A stretch of DNA of 45,417 nucleotides from an uncultured Lachnospiraceae bacterium (lineage in GTDB: Bacteria > Bacillota > Clostridia > Lachnospirales > Lachnospiraceae). Of this stretch, positions 8,316 through 16,522 are shown in pieces. The stretch spans positions 1 to 45,417 of the forward strand of contig CAJODN010000011.1 in assembly GCA_905233695.1 (NCBI GenBank), given 5' to 3'. The position numbers and the translations under genes were made by a program. Position 1 is the stretch's first letter. Every line of letters starts with the position of its first letter. The notes below the pieces were generated by a model. That model made no database searches, was not told the DNA's origin, and saw nothing but the letters and a program-made list of their open reading frames with translations.

Positions 8316-10529
8316 ATGGAAAAAATCAAAGGCTATGTAGATCACATTATATATACTTCAGAACAAACCGGTTTCACGGTATTGTCCTTCTCTACTACAG
8401 AGGAGGACATTATTGTTGTGGGCACCTTTCCGGGAGTGGAAGAGGGTGAGACGTTAATTATAAACGGTGAGTACACGATTCATCCCACATACGGAAGACA
8501 GATTAAAGCAGAGAGCTTCGAAAGTACACAGCCCTCCGACATCTCCGGAATAGAACATTATCTTCAGTCGGGTTCCGTTAAGGGAGTGGGTAAAGCCACT
8601 GCCAAAAGAATTGTATCCAAATTCAAAGAAGACACATTTCGTATAATTGAAGAAGAGCCACATCGCTTAGCGGAGATAAAGGGCATATCACTTAAGAAAG
8701 CTATAAGCATCGCAGATCAGGTAATGGAGAAAAAGGAACTTCGGGATGTCATTATATTCCTGGACGGATATGGCATAGGAAGCGCAATGGCTCTTAAGAT
8801 ATATAGAAAGTTCGGCACGGAGGTCTACCGGATTATCAGGGAGAATCCATACAGACTTGCTGATGATGTGGACGGTATAGGATTTATAACCGCCGATAAA
8901 ATCGCTCTTCGAATGAACATGGATATGGACTCCGATTACAGAATTAAGGCTGCGATAATTTTCGTGTTGAATAAAAGTCTTACGGAGGGGCATACCTTTA
9001 TAAGACGTGAGAACCTTCGGATGTCTGTAGGTATGCTTCTGAAGTTCGAGGTGGAGCCTTTAGATAACCTTCTTATGAATCTTGTTATCGATAAGAAGAT
9101 TGTAATAAAAGAAGACAGAGTCTATCTGAGCGCGTATTTCTATATGGAGAAGAAATGCGCGGAAATGCTTCTCGGGCTTTCTGAAACATTTTCCATAGAT
9201 GAGAGAAAACTTAACGAAGCTATCGACCTTATGGAAGAAAAGAAGGAGATTAAGCTGGATGATCTTCAGAGAGATGCGGTACGTACTGCCGTGTCAAACG
9301 GCGTCTGTGTAATAACAGGAGGTCCGGGAACCGGTAAGACTACGACTATTCGCACAATACTGGAATTCTTTGAGCTTGAAGGTATGGAGATATTCTTGGC
9401 GGCGCCCACAGGTCGCGCAGCCAAGAGAATGACCGAGGCAACAATGAGGGGCGCTAAGACGATTCACAGAATGCTTGAGGTTAAGGGCATGTCTGACGGC
9501 GACAGCGACGCCCACTCATTCGAGAGGAATGCGGATAATCCGCTTGAATGCGATGTTGTTATAATTGATGAAATGTCGATGGTTGATATATCACTCTTCT
9601 ATCACTTGCTTTCGGCAATAGAAGTCGGCACCAGAATTATCATGGTGGGGGATAAGAGTCAGCTTTCGTCTGTTGGTCCCGGAAATGTTCTTAAAGATAT
9701 AATATCCACAGAGAAATTCGCCGTAGTGACCCTTGATAAGGTGTTCAGACAGTCCGATGAAAGCGATATTGTAGAGAACGCTTTTAAGATTAATCACGGG
9801 GAGCATATTGACTTCTCCAAGAAGTCGGATGACTTCTTCTTCGTTGAAAGGCGTGACGTTAATAAGGTTACGGATTTTATCCTTAACGTTATAGGAGAGA
9901 AGCTTCCTGAATATGTGGGGACGGATTCATATAATGTACAGCTCCTTTCACCTTCTAAGAAGGGATATCTGGGCGTCCCCGAGCTTAACAAGACACTTCA
10001 AAAGCATCTCAATCCCCCGGCTGAGGGAAAGGCAGAGAAGGAGTTTGGAGACAGAATATTCCGGGTCGGTGATAAGGTAATGCAGATTAAGAATAACTAT
10101 CAGATTGAGTGGAATGTCTACTCCGAATATAATATTCCCATTGATTCCGGCACGGGAGTGTTCAACGGAGATATGGGGATTATTACCGATATTAATAAAG
10201 CTACAAGTACGGTTCGTGTGCTCTTCGATGATGAGAGAGCGGTGGATTACACATTTTCCGAACTAACCGAGCTGGAGCATGCCTATGCCGTCACGGTCCA
10301 TAAGTCACAGGGTTCGGAATACCCTGCGGTTATAATCCCGCTTCTTAAGATGGCGGAGCCGCTTATGACGAGGAATATTCTGTACACCGCAATTACAAGG
10401 GCCAGGAAATGTGTTGTTATAGTGGGGTCTAAGGAGGTGTTCGAAAGGATGATAGACAATGCGACCATTGCAAAAAGGAATTCGTCCCTGGACATCTGCA
10501 TATCGGAACTCACAGAAAAAAATAGATAA
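8316..10529 (+). CDS. recD2: ATP-dependent DNA helicase RecD2
   Basis: A 737-residue SF1B helicase of the RecD2 class, working 5'-3' without RecB/RecC. The N-terminal domain (GYVDHIIYTSEQTGFTVLSF) and helix-hairpin-helix repeats (GSVKGVGKATAKRIVSKF; GISLKKAISIADQVM) distinguish it from RecD. Helicase motifs follow: Walker A GGPGTGKTTT at about 335, IIDEMSMVD at about 415, GDKSQLSSVGPG, HKSQGSEY at about 662, and motif VI YTAITRARKCVVIVG. The length fits RecD2. It starts 3 bases after the flgJ stop, so translation is probably coupled to the flagellar genes, though a functional link is not known. A bidirectional terminator follows. Confidence 0.93.
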   Translation: MEKIKGYVDHIIYTSEQTGFTVLSFSTTEEDIIVVGTFPGVEEGETLIINGEYTIHPTYGRQIKAESFESTQPSDISGIEHYLQSGSVKGVGKATAKRIVSKFKEDTFRIIEEEPHRLAEIKGISLKKAISIADQVMEKKELRDVIIFLDGYGIGSAMALKIYRKFGTEVYRIIRENPYRLADDVDGIGFITADKIALRMNMDMDSDYRIKAAIIFVLNKSLTEGHTFIRRENLRMSVGMLLKFEVEPLDNLLMNLVIDKKIVIKEDRVYLSAYFYMEKKCAEMLLGLSETFSIDERKLNEAIDLMEEKKEIKLDDLQRDAVRTAVSNGVCVITGGPGTGKTTTIRTILEFFELEGMEIFLAAPTGRAAKRMTEATMRGAKTIHRMLEVKGMSDGDSDAHSFERNADNPLECDVVIIDEMSMVDISLFYHLLSAIEVGTRIIMVGDKSQLSSVGPGNVLKDIISTEKFAVVTLDKVFRQSDESDIVENAFKINHGEHIDFSKKSDDFFFVERRDVNKVTDFILNVIGEKLPEYVGTDSYNVQLLSPSKKGYLGVPELNKTLQKHLNPPAEGKAEKEFGDRIFRVGDKVMQIKNNYQIEWNVYSEYNIPIDSGTGVFNGDMGIITDINKATSTVRVLFDDERAVDYTFSELTELEHAYAVTVHKSQGSEYPAVIIPLLKMAEPLMTRNILYTAITRARKCVVIVGSKEVFERMIDNATIAKRNSSLDICISELTEKNR

Positions 10530-10535
10530 AGACTA

Positions 10536-10571
10536 AAAAAGTGACGCGACTCGTAAGTCGCGCCACTTTTT
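10536..10571. terminator. Bidirectional terminator between recD2 and rsgI
   Basis: AAAAAGTG-A-CGCGACT and AGTCGCG-C-CACTTTTT form a 15-bp stem with one mismatch around a CGTA loop. It has T runs on both strands and sits between convergent genes. Confidence 0.9.
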
Positions 10572-10583
10572 ATGAGGTATATG

Positions 10584-11453
10584 TTATTGTAGTGTAAGGT
10601 TAGTTTCTGTTACTACGATCTCTTCTGTATCATTTCCGGTAACTACATTGTTGTCTTCAGAAGTCACATCATTATCTTCAACTTCACCCTGAGATTCGAA
10701 TATATCACCGTCATTTTCCTGAACCGGTACACCGACCTGTGTTCCTGTGTTGTTTCCGCCGTCTTCGAAGGTCTTTCCTTCAATCTCTTGTACGGGAACC
10801 GAAGGATCCGGATTCGTTGAGGCAGCTACGGGCTCGCTTGATGTTGTAGCTGTGCTGTTGGTAGTGTTAGTCTCCGTTGTGTTAGTATTGGTATTGGCAA
10901 GAGATACATCACTGTCTGTATCACGCTTGCTCTCGGCTTTGCTAACTGCAGCCTTGGCTTGCTCGTTAAGTGCGAGGCTCTTTTCTTCAGTATCTGCTTT
11001 TGCATTAACCGTAATGTTAGATGCTTTATCGTTGTTAAGATAATTAGAGCTGTGAAGAAGCTCAGATGTAAGAGCAATTGCTTCATCCAGTGAAGGCATT
11101 ATAGGTGATTTCTTGTTGTAATCCTCTGCTATTGTCTCGCCTTCCGGTGAGAGAGCTTTCATTGTTACAACTCTGTCAAATGCGTTAAGTCCGAATTCAA
11201 ACGATAAGTTGGCGTCTATCGTTACATAAGATGAAGGTCTTGCATATGCAAATCCTCCGAATCCTATGAGAAGTGCAACTACAAAGCTTGCTGCCATTGC
11301 AAAGTACTTCTTGGGGAACTCAACAATCTTGGCTTTCTCTTCGAGAATAATTTCTTCCCCTACCTGACATGCCCGATTTATCTTATCTATTGTGCCGTCT
11401 TCTTTTAATACTGCGGCTTCATTTCCGTTTACTTCTAATACTACTGCTTTCAT
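10584..11453 (-). CDS. rsgI: RsgI-type anti-sigma factor
   Basis: This 289-residue membrane protein would hold SigI inactive and release it on an envelope signal. The N-terminal RsgI domain is MKAVVLEVNGNEAAVLKEDG (1-20), with one membrane segment at about 50-69 (YFAMAASFVVALLIGFGGFAYA). The conserved juxtamembrane domain follows (YVTIDANLSFEFGLNAFDRVV, about 75-95), then a long outside tail rich in Thr, Asn, Ser and acidic residues with no recognisable binding domain. At the known self-cleavage site of RsgI proteins, normally Asn-Pro in an INPS context, this one has Asn-Leu (ANLS). The gene lies 35 bases after sigI in one operon. The identity is strong; whether the usual proteolytic release works here is open. 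Confidence 0.85.
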   Translation of the reverse strand: MKAVVLEVNGNEAAVLKEDGTIDKINRACQVGEEIILEEKAKIVEFPKKYFAMAASFVVALLIGFGGFAYARPSSYVTIDANLSFEFGLNAFDRVVTMKALSPEGETIAEDYNKKSPIMPSLDEAIALTSELLHSSNYLNNDKASNITVNAKADTEEKSLALNEQAKAAVSKAESKRDTDSDVSLANTNTNTTETNTTNSTATTSSEPVAASTNPDPSVPVQEIEGKTFEDGGNNTGTQVGVPVQENDGDIFESQGEVEDNDVTSEDNNVVTGNDTEEIVVTETNLTLQ

Positions 11454-11488
11454 TTCTTTAACCCTTTATATATTCTATATGACCTATA

Positions 11489-12217
11489 TTAGAGATCCTT
11501 CTTGATGTCAATCAGATATTCATCAAGGTGAGGGAAGTCTCCCTGAAGGAGTTCCGCTACAGCCATAATGTATTTCCTGTGACGTTCTAAGGTCTTTCTC
11601 TTAATACCGGTCTTTACTTCCAGTTCCTTAATGGGAAGAAGCTTGCTGTCTTTCATCTTCTCATATAAGTCGCCGGGCTTTAAGAGACATAGAATTGCGT
11701 CCTTGCAGGCGGCCTTTGTTGCCGTTGACTTCGGTGAGCAACTCGTTAAGTCCATGAACGAGAAGCCGTATTTTGAAAGAACCTGCGTTGCTGCCACAAT
11801 TTCATTCTTTATGGCTTCCTGTCTGTCATTGTCTTCGCTTCTTTCGTTAGACAATTCGTTCATCTTGGCGGTTACGCTGTTATCGATGGAACCGGCATCT
11901 TCCGAATCTTGATATTCTTCGAAGGATGAAGGACTTACAGGCATCTCGCCTTTGTCTTTTCTGAGCTCATCAACAATTCGTCTCTTGATTACGAGTGATG
12001 CAAATGATACGAATTTGCCTTTGCTCTCGTCGTAAGAATCAATGGCTTCGTTAAATGCTATCAGTGCAATAGAATAGGTGTCGTCAGATTTGGTTACGTA
12101 ACGACCGCTATTCTTAGATGCAAGGCGAAGGATAAGCTCTTCGTTGTCTCTTATGAAGTTTTGACGATAGTCGCTATCCTCTTTGGCGAGGAGAGCAGCT
12201 TTTTCAAAATCAGCCAT
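11489..12217 (-). CDS. sigI: RNA polymerase sigma factor SigI
   Basis: A 242-residue sigma-70-type factor of the SigI class, which responds to heat or cell-envelope or polysaccharide signals in Firmicutes. The region 2 segment is YSIALIAFNEAIDSYDESKGKFVSFASLVIKRRIVDELRK (about 49-88). The C-terminal SigI-specific domain ends LPIKELEVKTGIKRKTLERHRKYIMAVAELLQGDFPHLDEYL (about 193-234), with a helix-turn-helix for -35 recognition. The usual partner rsgI follows directly. A candidate SigI-type promoter lies immediately upstream, which would make the operon self-activating. Confidence 0.92.
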   Translation of the reverse strand: MADFEKAALLAKEDSDYRQNFIRDNEELILRLASKNSGRYVTKSDDTYSIALIAFNEAIDSYDESKGKFVSFASLVIKRRIVDELRKDKGEMPVSPSSFEEYQDSEDAGSIDNSVTAKMNELSNERSEDNDRQEAIKNEIVAATQVLSKYGFSFMDLTSCSPKSTATKAACKDAILCLLKPGDLYEKMKDSKLLPIKELEVKTGIKRKTLERHRKYIMAVAELLQGDFPHLDEYLIDIKKDL

Positions 12218-12241
12218 TAATTACTTCTTTCTAAATATGTA

Positions 12242-12270
12242 TTCGTCCTACTTGTTACCAAATTTGGGGT
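12242..12270 (-). promoter_or_regulatory. Candidate SigI-dependent promoter of sigI-rsgI
   Basis: On the minus strand ACCCCAAA (from 12270) is followed 17 bp later by CGAA (12245-12242), 24 bases before the sigI start codon. SigI promoters are known for an ACCCC-type -35 and a CGAA-type -10. A palindrome CCAAATTTGG (12258-12267) overlaps the spacer. The motif resemblance and position support it; the spacing was not checked against a consensus. Confidence 0.45.
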
Positions 12271-12276
12271 ATTTCC

Positions 12277-13359
12277 TTATTTTGTCTGTTGATTATCGCG
12301 TTTTGTTTTGCTTCCTATCTTGTATGTGGAGAGGAAGTCGTTTCTTTCCTTGAACGACTTCGTGAATTTGTAATTCATTTTCTCTGCTATTTCGCCTTCG
12401 TAAAGCTTCTGCTCAGCGTCGGCTGAGGGTGATGCGATAGCTATATTCTGGGGTTTCTTGCCGCTTTTTAATATTTCGTATGCCATTTCCCCGGCCTTAT
12501 ATCCCTGGTCGTAAGGGTCATCATACATAGAACAAAGTGTATCTGCACCTATGTACTCGTCACCCGCTACGGTGGGAATGTTTTTTTCAAGTGCTACATT
12601 TCTTATGACACCCATCTTCTCTATAAGCTTCGATTCTGCCGGTATGAAGAGTGCTGAAGATTCACCGGCGGCGTAAGAGACAATTTCACGAACTGCCTGA
12701 TTGCTCATGGAAGGGGAATATAATTCATATTCCTTCCATTTGATTCCCGCCTGGTCTAAGTATTTTTCCAAAATGTGATTCTGGTATTCACTGTCCTTGT
12801 CTTCCGGACAATACAGGATTCCCACGGAATTAATATTCGGTGTGACCTCAATCATCATAGAAAGGATATCAGCCATATTGGGCACCGATGAAATGCCCGT
12901 GATATTTTGCCCTGTCTTTTTGTCCCAATCCTTGTCGGTAGGGAGATTAAGAGCCTTTTGATAATCCATTACGGCTGTTCCCACGATTGGTATTGTTGTT
13001 GTCGCATTATGAGCTGATACCAGTGAGTTCTCCCCTATTGTAAATATAAGAGATACGTTATTCTGTGAAAAACCCTGACATATGGCGTCTGTGGGGATTC
13101 CCTCATCTGCGATAACTGTATTTATTGCAGCCTTTTCCTCTTGAAAGTTGTCGTTTACCGCCGTCGTAAAGCCTGCAAGTATTTGATCGTAGTAAGTGCT
13201 CTGCCCGCCTTGACATACCCCGATGGTATATTCTATCTTAGGCTCTTTCACTGTCGTATTGGTCGTGCTTGTGGTATTATCCTTACTTTCGCATCCGCAT
13301 AATGTAAGAACTAAAGATAATATGCAGATTGTGACTACGCTGATTTTTTTGATGCTCAT
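12277..13359 (-). CDS. ABC transporter substrate-binding lipoprotein, TrpX-like
   Basis: A 360-residue secreted lipoprotein with signal MSIKKISVVTICILSLVLTLCGC, whose lipobox Cys is at about 23. The body is an ABC_sub_bind (TrpX/YtjX-like) two-lobed fold: EYTIGVCQGGQSTYYDQILAGF, FTIGENSLVSAHNATTTIPIVGTAVMDY, NSVGILYCPEDKDSEYQ, and SALFIPAESKLIEKMGVIRNVALEKNIPTVAGDE. Relatives bind aromatic amino acids or other small ligands. No permease or ATPase gene is adjacent, so it is an orphan here and either serves a transporter elsewhere or acts as a sensor. The ligand cannot be told from sequence. Confidence 0.82.
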   Translation of the reverse strand: MSIKKISVVTICILSLVLTLCGCESKDNTTSTTNTTVKEPKIEYTIGVCQGGQSTYYDQILAGFTTAVNDNFQEEKAAINTVIADEGIPTDAICQGFSQNNVSLIFTIGENSLVSAHNATTTIPIVGTAVMDYQKALNLPTDKDWDKKTGQNITGISSVPNMADILSMMIEVTPNINSVGILYCPEDKDSEYQNHILEKYLDQAGIKWKEYELYSPSMSNQAVREIVSYAAGESSALFIPAESKLIEKMGVIRNVALEKNIPTVAGDEYIGADTLCSMYDDPYDQGYKAGEMAYEILKSGKKPQNIAIASPSADAEQKLYEGEIAEKMNYKFTKSFKERNDFLSTYKIGSKTKRDNQQTK

Positions 13360-13403
13360 AATTAATTACCTTACTAATGAATATTTCGACTTATTTCGTT
13401 AAA

Positions 13404-13432
13404 ATTTTAATTAGAAATTGCATTAAAGTCAA
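13404..13432 (-). promoter_or_regulatory. Promoter of the TrpX-like lipoprotein gene
   Basis: On the minus strand TTGACT (13432-13427) and TAAAAT (13409-13404) are 17 bp apart, a near-consensus housekeeping promoter 45 bases before the start codon. Confidence 0.7.
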
Positions 13433-13444
13433 CAATATTATAAT
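13418..13444 (+). promoter_or_regulatory. Possible promoter of comFC
   Basis: TTGCAT (13418-13423) and TATAAT (13439-13444) are 15 bp apart, which is short; a second TATAAT begins at 13444. The region is very AT-rich, so this is tentative. It overlaps the divergent lipoprotein promoter. Confidence 0.35.
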
Positions 13445-13495
13445 ATAATTTTATATGATTAATGTATATGCCTTGATTCCGTGAAAGGAAGGCAT

Positions 13496-14212
13496 ATGAA
13501 TAATATTTTAATTAAATTATTGTATCCGCCCCGTTGCGTATCCTGCGACCAAGTTCTTGATGCTTCACGCTATAAGGTGGGATTCTGCCGGGAGTGCGGA
13601 AGGAAGGTGAGGTTCGCCCTCGAACCTGTATGTAAAGTGTGCGGCAAGGTTCTTTCTGACAGTAACCTTGAATTATGCCATGACTGCAGGAAGAAAAAGC
13701 ATGTATTTCTACAGTCGAAGGGCGTATACGTATACGAAGGCGGGATTAAAGGGGCGATGTATCGCTTCAAGTATAATAACAGAAGGTGCTATAAATACAC
13801 TTTCGCAAAGGATACGAGGCGCCTTCTCGGTGACTGGATTAAGTCACTTAATGTTGACGGGATAGTCCCGGTTCCTATGTATAATAAGAAAAAGAGGAAA
13901 AGAGGCTATAATCAGGCTGAGGTTTTTGCAAGGCAGCTTTCTAAGGAGCTTAGTGTTCCGATTTATGCCGAAATTGTCATAAGAAACAGGAAGACGAAGC
14001 CTATGAAGGGCTTAAGTGACACAGAACGTCAAAAAAATCTTAAAAATGCTTTTAATTTTTGCGAAAAAGGGTTACAATTAAAGCGAGTATTGATTATTGA
14101 CGACATCTACACGACAGGTGCCACACTTGACGCTGTTGCCAAGGTTCTGTTAGAGGGCGGAATCAAAGAAGTCTACGGGTTGTGCCTATGTGTGGGAAGA
14201 GGATATTCATAA
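13496..14212 (+). CDS. comFC: ComFC-like phosphoribosyltransferase family protein
   Basis: ComFC proteins have a zinc-finger N-terminus and a phosphoribosyltransferase fold and take part in DNA uptake during competence. An upstream GTG at 13481 is in frame, but ATG 13496 follows AAAGGAAGG at the right distance and gives MNNILIKLLYPPRCVSC, so I use it (238 residues). Zinc-type pairs CVSC, CREC, CKVC and CHDC occur in the first 65 residues. The phosphoribosyl-pyrophosphate loop VLIIDDIYTTGAT is near the C-terminus, with the family motif KRGYNQAEVFARQLSKEL before it. comFA is not present. yvyF follows, as in the Bacillus comF-yvyF-flgM order. Confidence 0.9.
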   Translation: MNNILIKLLYPPRCVSCDQVLDASRYKVGFCRECGRKVRFALEPVCKVCGKVLSDSNLELCHDCRKKKHVFLQSKGVYVYEGGIKGAMYRFKYNNRRCYKYTFAKDTRRLLGDWIKSLNVDGIVPVPMYNKKKRKRGYNQAEVFARQLSKELSVPIYAEIVIRNRKTKPMKGLSDTERQKNLKNAFNFCEKGLQLKRVLIIDDIYTTGATLDAVAKVLLEGGIKEVYGLCLCVGRGYS

Positions 14213-14275
14213 GATGCTTTCGGGGTGCATGTACATTTCCCGGGAGATACCGAATATGTCGAAGGGGGTAAAATT

Positions 14276-14686
14276 ATGGATGTACGTAATTGCAGACAAT
14301 GTGGAAGGATTTTTAATTATTTAAGCGGACCGCCAATCTGCCAGGTGTGCAAGGAAAAGGGCGATCAGAAGTTCCAACAGGTTAAGGAATATATAAGAGA
14401 GAATCCGGGTTCTACAATTAATCAGGTTGCTCAGGAGAATGATGTAACACCGAAGCAGATTAAGCAGTGGGTTCGTGAGGAGAGACTTCAGTTCTCCGAT
14501 GATTCGCCGGTTCAGTTCCAGTGTGAGACGTGCGGAGCCAGCATCAAGACGGGAAGATATTGCGATGCATGTAAGAAGACCCAGCACTCAACATTTGCCA
14601 AGGCTGCGGCAAAGCCGGAGATTCCTAAGCCTAAGCCTAAGAAAGAACATAAAGAATCTGACAAGATGAGACATTTCCAGGCATAG
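14276..14686 (+). CDS. yvyF: YvyF-like flagellar operon protein
   Basis: This 136-residue protein starts MDVRNCRQCGRIFNYLSGPPICQVCKEKG, a four-Cys zinc ribbon. A winged-helix-like segment follows (VKEYIRENPGSTINQVAQENDVTPKQIKQWVREERL, about 38-73), then a second zinc module CETCGASIKTGRYCDAC (about 82-98) and a basic tail. This is the architecture of the YvyF family encoded beside comF and flgM in Bacilli and Clostridia. The frame extends upstream to 14225, but GAAGGGGG before ATG 14276 and the Cys-rich start decide the choice. flgM, flgN, flgK and flgL, the usual followers, are absent; a terminator comes next. Confidence 0.85.
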   Translation: MDVRNCRQCGRIFNYLSGPPICQVCKEKGDQKFQQVKEYIRENPGSTINQVAQENDVTPKQIKQWVREERLQFSDDSPVQFQCETCGASIKTGRYCDACKKTQHSTFAKAAAKPEIPKPKPKKEHKESDKMRHFQA

Positions 14687-14720
14687 GAATAGGGCTTATA
14701 TTAACGATTGTATATAAATG

Positions 14721-14749
14721 AGGCATCGAAGCTTTTTCGATGCCTTTAT
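14721..14749 (+). terminator. Terminator after yvyF
   Basis: AGGCATCGAA (14721-14730) and TTCGATGCCT (14736-14745) form a perfect 10-bp stem with a 5-base loop, followed by TTATTT. Confidence 0.85.
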
Positions 14750-14789
14750 TTGACGGCGAAAGATATAGAAGGTCTGCCAAGGGGGGTAT

Positions 14790-15587
14790 ATGATTAAAGT
14801 AATAGTTGCGTCTCATAAAGAATACAGGATGCCGGAGGAGCCCATGTATCTTCCGCTTCAGGTTGGAGCCGAGGGGAAGGAATCTATCGGTTACACGAGA
14901 GATGACACCGGCGACAACATTTCGAGTAAGAACAGTACTTACTGTGAACTTACCGGTATGTACTATGCTTGGAAAAATGTTGACGCAGATTTTTTGGGGC
15001 TCGTTCATTACAGGAGACATTTTGCCGGTTCCTCTCTTCCTTTCAGTAAGGATCCCTTCGACAGAATACTGACAGAGACCGAGGCGACGGAGCACCTTAG
15101 AGACTTTGATATAATTGTTCCAAGTAAGAGACGCTACTTTATCGAAAGCCTCTATTCTCATTACGACCACACCTTAGACGGCAAGCATCTTAGAGTGGCA
15201 TATAGGATTATCGCGAAGTATTTCCCGGAATATATCGGATGCTGTAACAGGGTGTATCGAAGGACATGGGGCTATATGTTCAACATGATGATTACGAGTC
15301 GTGAGCTCTTCGCCGAGTACTGTGAGTGGCTTTTCTTCATCCTCTCTAAGATGGAAAATGTGATGGATAAGACGGCCGAGAACAGTTCGTATACCGATTT
15401 CGAGAAGAGGCTATACGGTCGTGTGAGTGAGATACTCTTTAATGTATGGATTGATTATAAGGTTAGGAAAGGTCTTACGATTAAGGAACTAAAATGCATC
15501 CATATGGAAAGCGTTAACTGGGCGAAAAAGGGAACGGCATTCCTCGAGGCGAAGTTCTTGGGGAAGAAATATGAGGAGAGTTTTTAG
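14790..15587 (+). CDS. DUF4422 putative glycosyltransferase
   Basis: A 265-residue soluble protein of the DUF4422 family, found with glycosyltransferases in surface polysaccharide loci. Family marks are IKVIVASHKEYRMPEEPMYLPLQVG (2-26), NSTYCELTGMYYAWKN (about 48-63), FLGLVHYRRHF (about 69-79) and DIIVPSKRRYF (about 108-118). AAGGGGGG precedes the ATG. It starts a group of three sugar-transfer genes reading the same way. DUF4422 is thought to have a GT-A-like fold; donor and acceptor sugars are unknown. Confidence 0.8.
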   Translation: MIKVIVASHKEYRMPEEPMYLPLQVGAEGKESIGYTRDDTGDNISSKNSTYCELTGMYYAWKNVDADFLGLVHYRRHFAGSSLPFSKDPFDRILTETEATEHLRDFDIIVPSKRRYFIESLYSHYDHTLDGKHLRVAYRIIAKYFPEYIGCCNRVYRRTWGYMFNMMITSRELFAEYCEWLFFILSKMENVMDKTAENSSYTDFEKRLYGRVSEILFNVWIDYKVRKGLTIKELKCIHMESVNWAKKGTAFLEAKFLGKKYEESF

Positions 15588-15599
15588 AAGGAGACAAAG

Positions 15600-16514
15600 G
15601 TGAAGGTATCTATTATTACAGCTTATTATCAGGGAAGAGAATATCTTGATGATTACATTAAAATGATAAGAAGAAATCTTAAGAATATGAATGCGGATGA
15701 TTCTTTGGAGGTCATACTCGTTAACGACTGTCCGTCGGATAAGCTTTCTATGGCGGACATATCGAGTACGCCTAAAGGAGTAGATGATTCGGGCTTGACC
15801 ATTAGGCTTCTTATCAATAAAGAGAACATGGGGATACATGCATCTCGCGTAAGAGGACTCAAATCATCAACGGGTGACTACGTTATATTCTTAGATCAGG
15901 ACGACCTGTTAAGCAAGTATGCGGTTAAGACATTTCTGGAAAAGGCCAAAGACGGAGGAGACGTTATTGTAAGTAACGCTCTTCTTGAGCAAGCGCCGGG
16001 AAATGAGCATAGATATTTAAAATGGTACAGAAGTAAGTATCACACGGCTATGATAGGTAACATCGATTGCTATCTTGACGTCGGAATTCAGATTATTTCT
16101 CCGGGACAATGCTTAATAAGGAAGGGCGCAATTCCTATAGCATGGACGGAGTATATCTGTAAGAAGAACGGTGCGGATGATTATTTCCTGTGGCTCCTTA
16201 TGCTGTCCCTCGGTGCTGAGTTTAAATACGTTAATAAGCCTTTGTACCTTCATAAGTATACGGGCGATAATTTGTCGGCGGATACTAGGGTTACGGATGA
16301 TTCCACCATAGAATTCGCAGAGTACTTAAAGGAGATAGAATATTTCCCAAAGGAGTATGTAAGAAGACTTCGCGGTATGGTGGAGTATAAGGCGAGATTC
16401 AGAGAAGATGACAGTGTAGGTAAGATTATAGACAGCTTCTATAATAGGGATATTCTACGAACCAATGTAATGTATAAGATTATGACGAGAACCCCCCTCG
16501 GATTCAACAGGTAG
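15600..16514 (+). CDS. Family 2 glycosyltransferase
   Basis: A 304-residue GT2 enzyme starting at a GTG behind AGAAGGAG. The nucleotide-binding start is KVSIITAYYQGREYLDDYIK (2-21), with EVILVNDCPSD and the acidic metal motif VIFLDQDDLL (about 97-106). A later ADDYFLWLLMLS segment (about 196-207) fits the acceptor or catalytic region. No membrane segment is visible, so it acts at the inner face of the membrane on a lipid- or sugar-linked acceptor. It lies 12 bases after the DUF4422 gene and 8 before a second GT2. Its product is probably a cell-surface glycan or a glycosylated protein; the specific sugar is not deducible. Confidence 0.82.
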   Translation: MKVSIITAYYQGREYLDDYIKMIRRNLKNMNADDSLEVILVNDCPSDKLSMADISSTPKGVDDSGLTIRLLINKENMGIHASRVRGLKSSTGDYVIFLDQDDLLSKYAVKTFLEKAKDGGDVIVSNALLEQAPGNEHRYLKWYRSKYHTAMIGNIDCYLDVGIQIISPGQCLIRKGAIPIAWTEYICKKNGADDYFLWLLMLSLGAEFKYVNKPLYLHKYTGDNLSADTRVTDDSTIEFAEYLKEIEYFPKEYVRRLRGMVEYKARFREDDSVGKIIDSFYNRDILRTNVMYKIMTRTPLGFNR

Positions 16515-16522
16515 GTGACACT

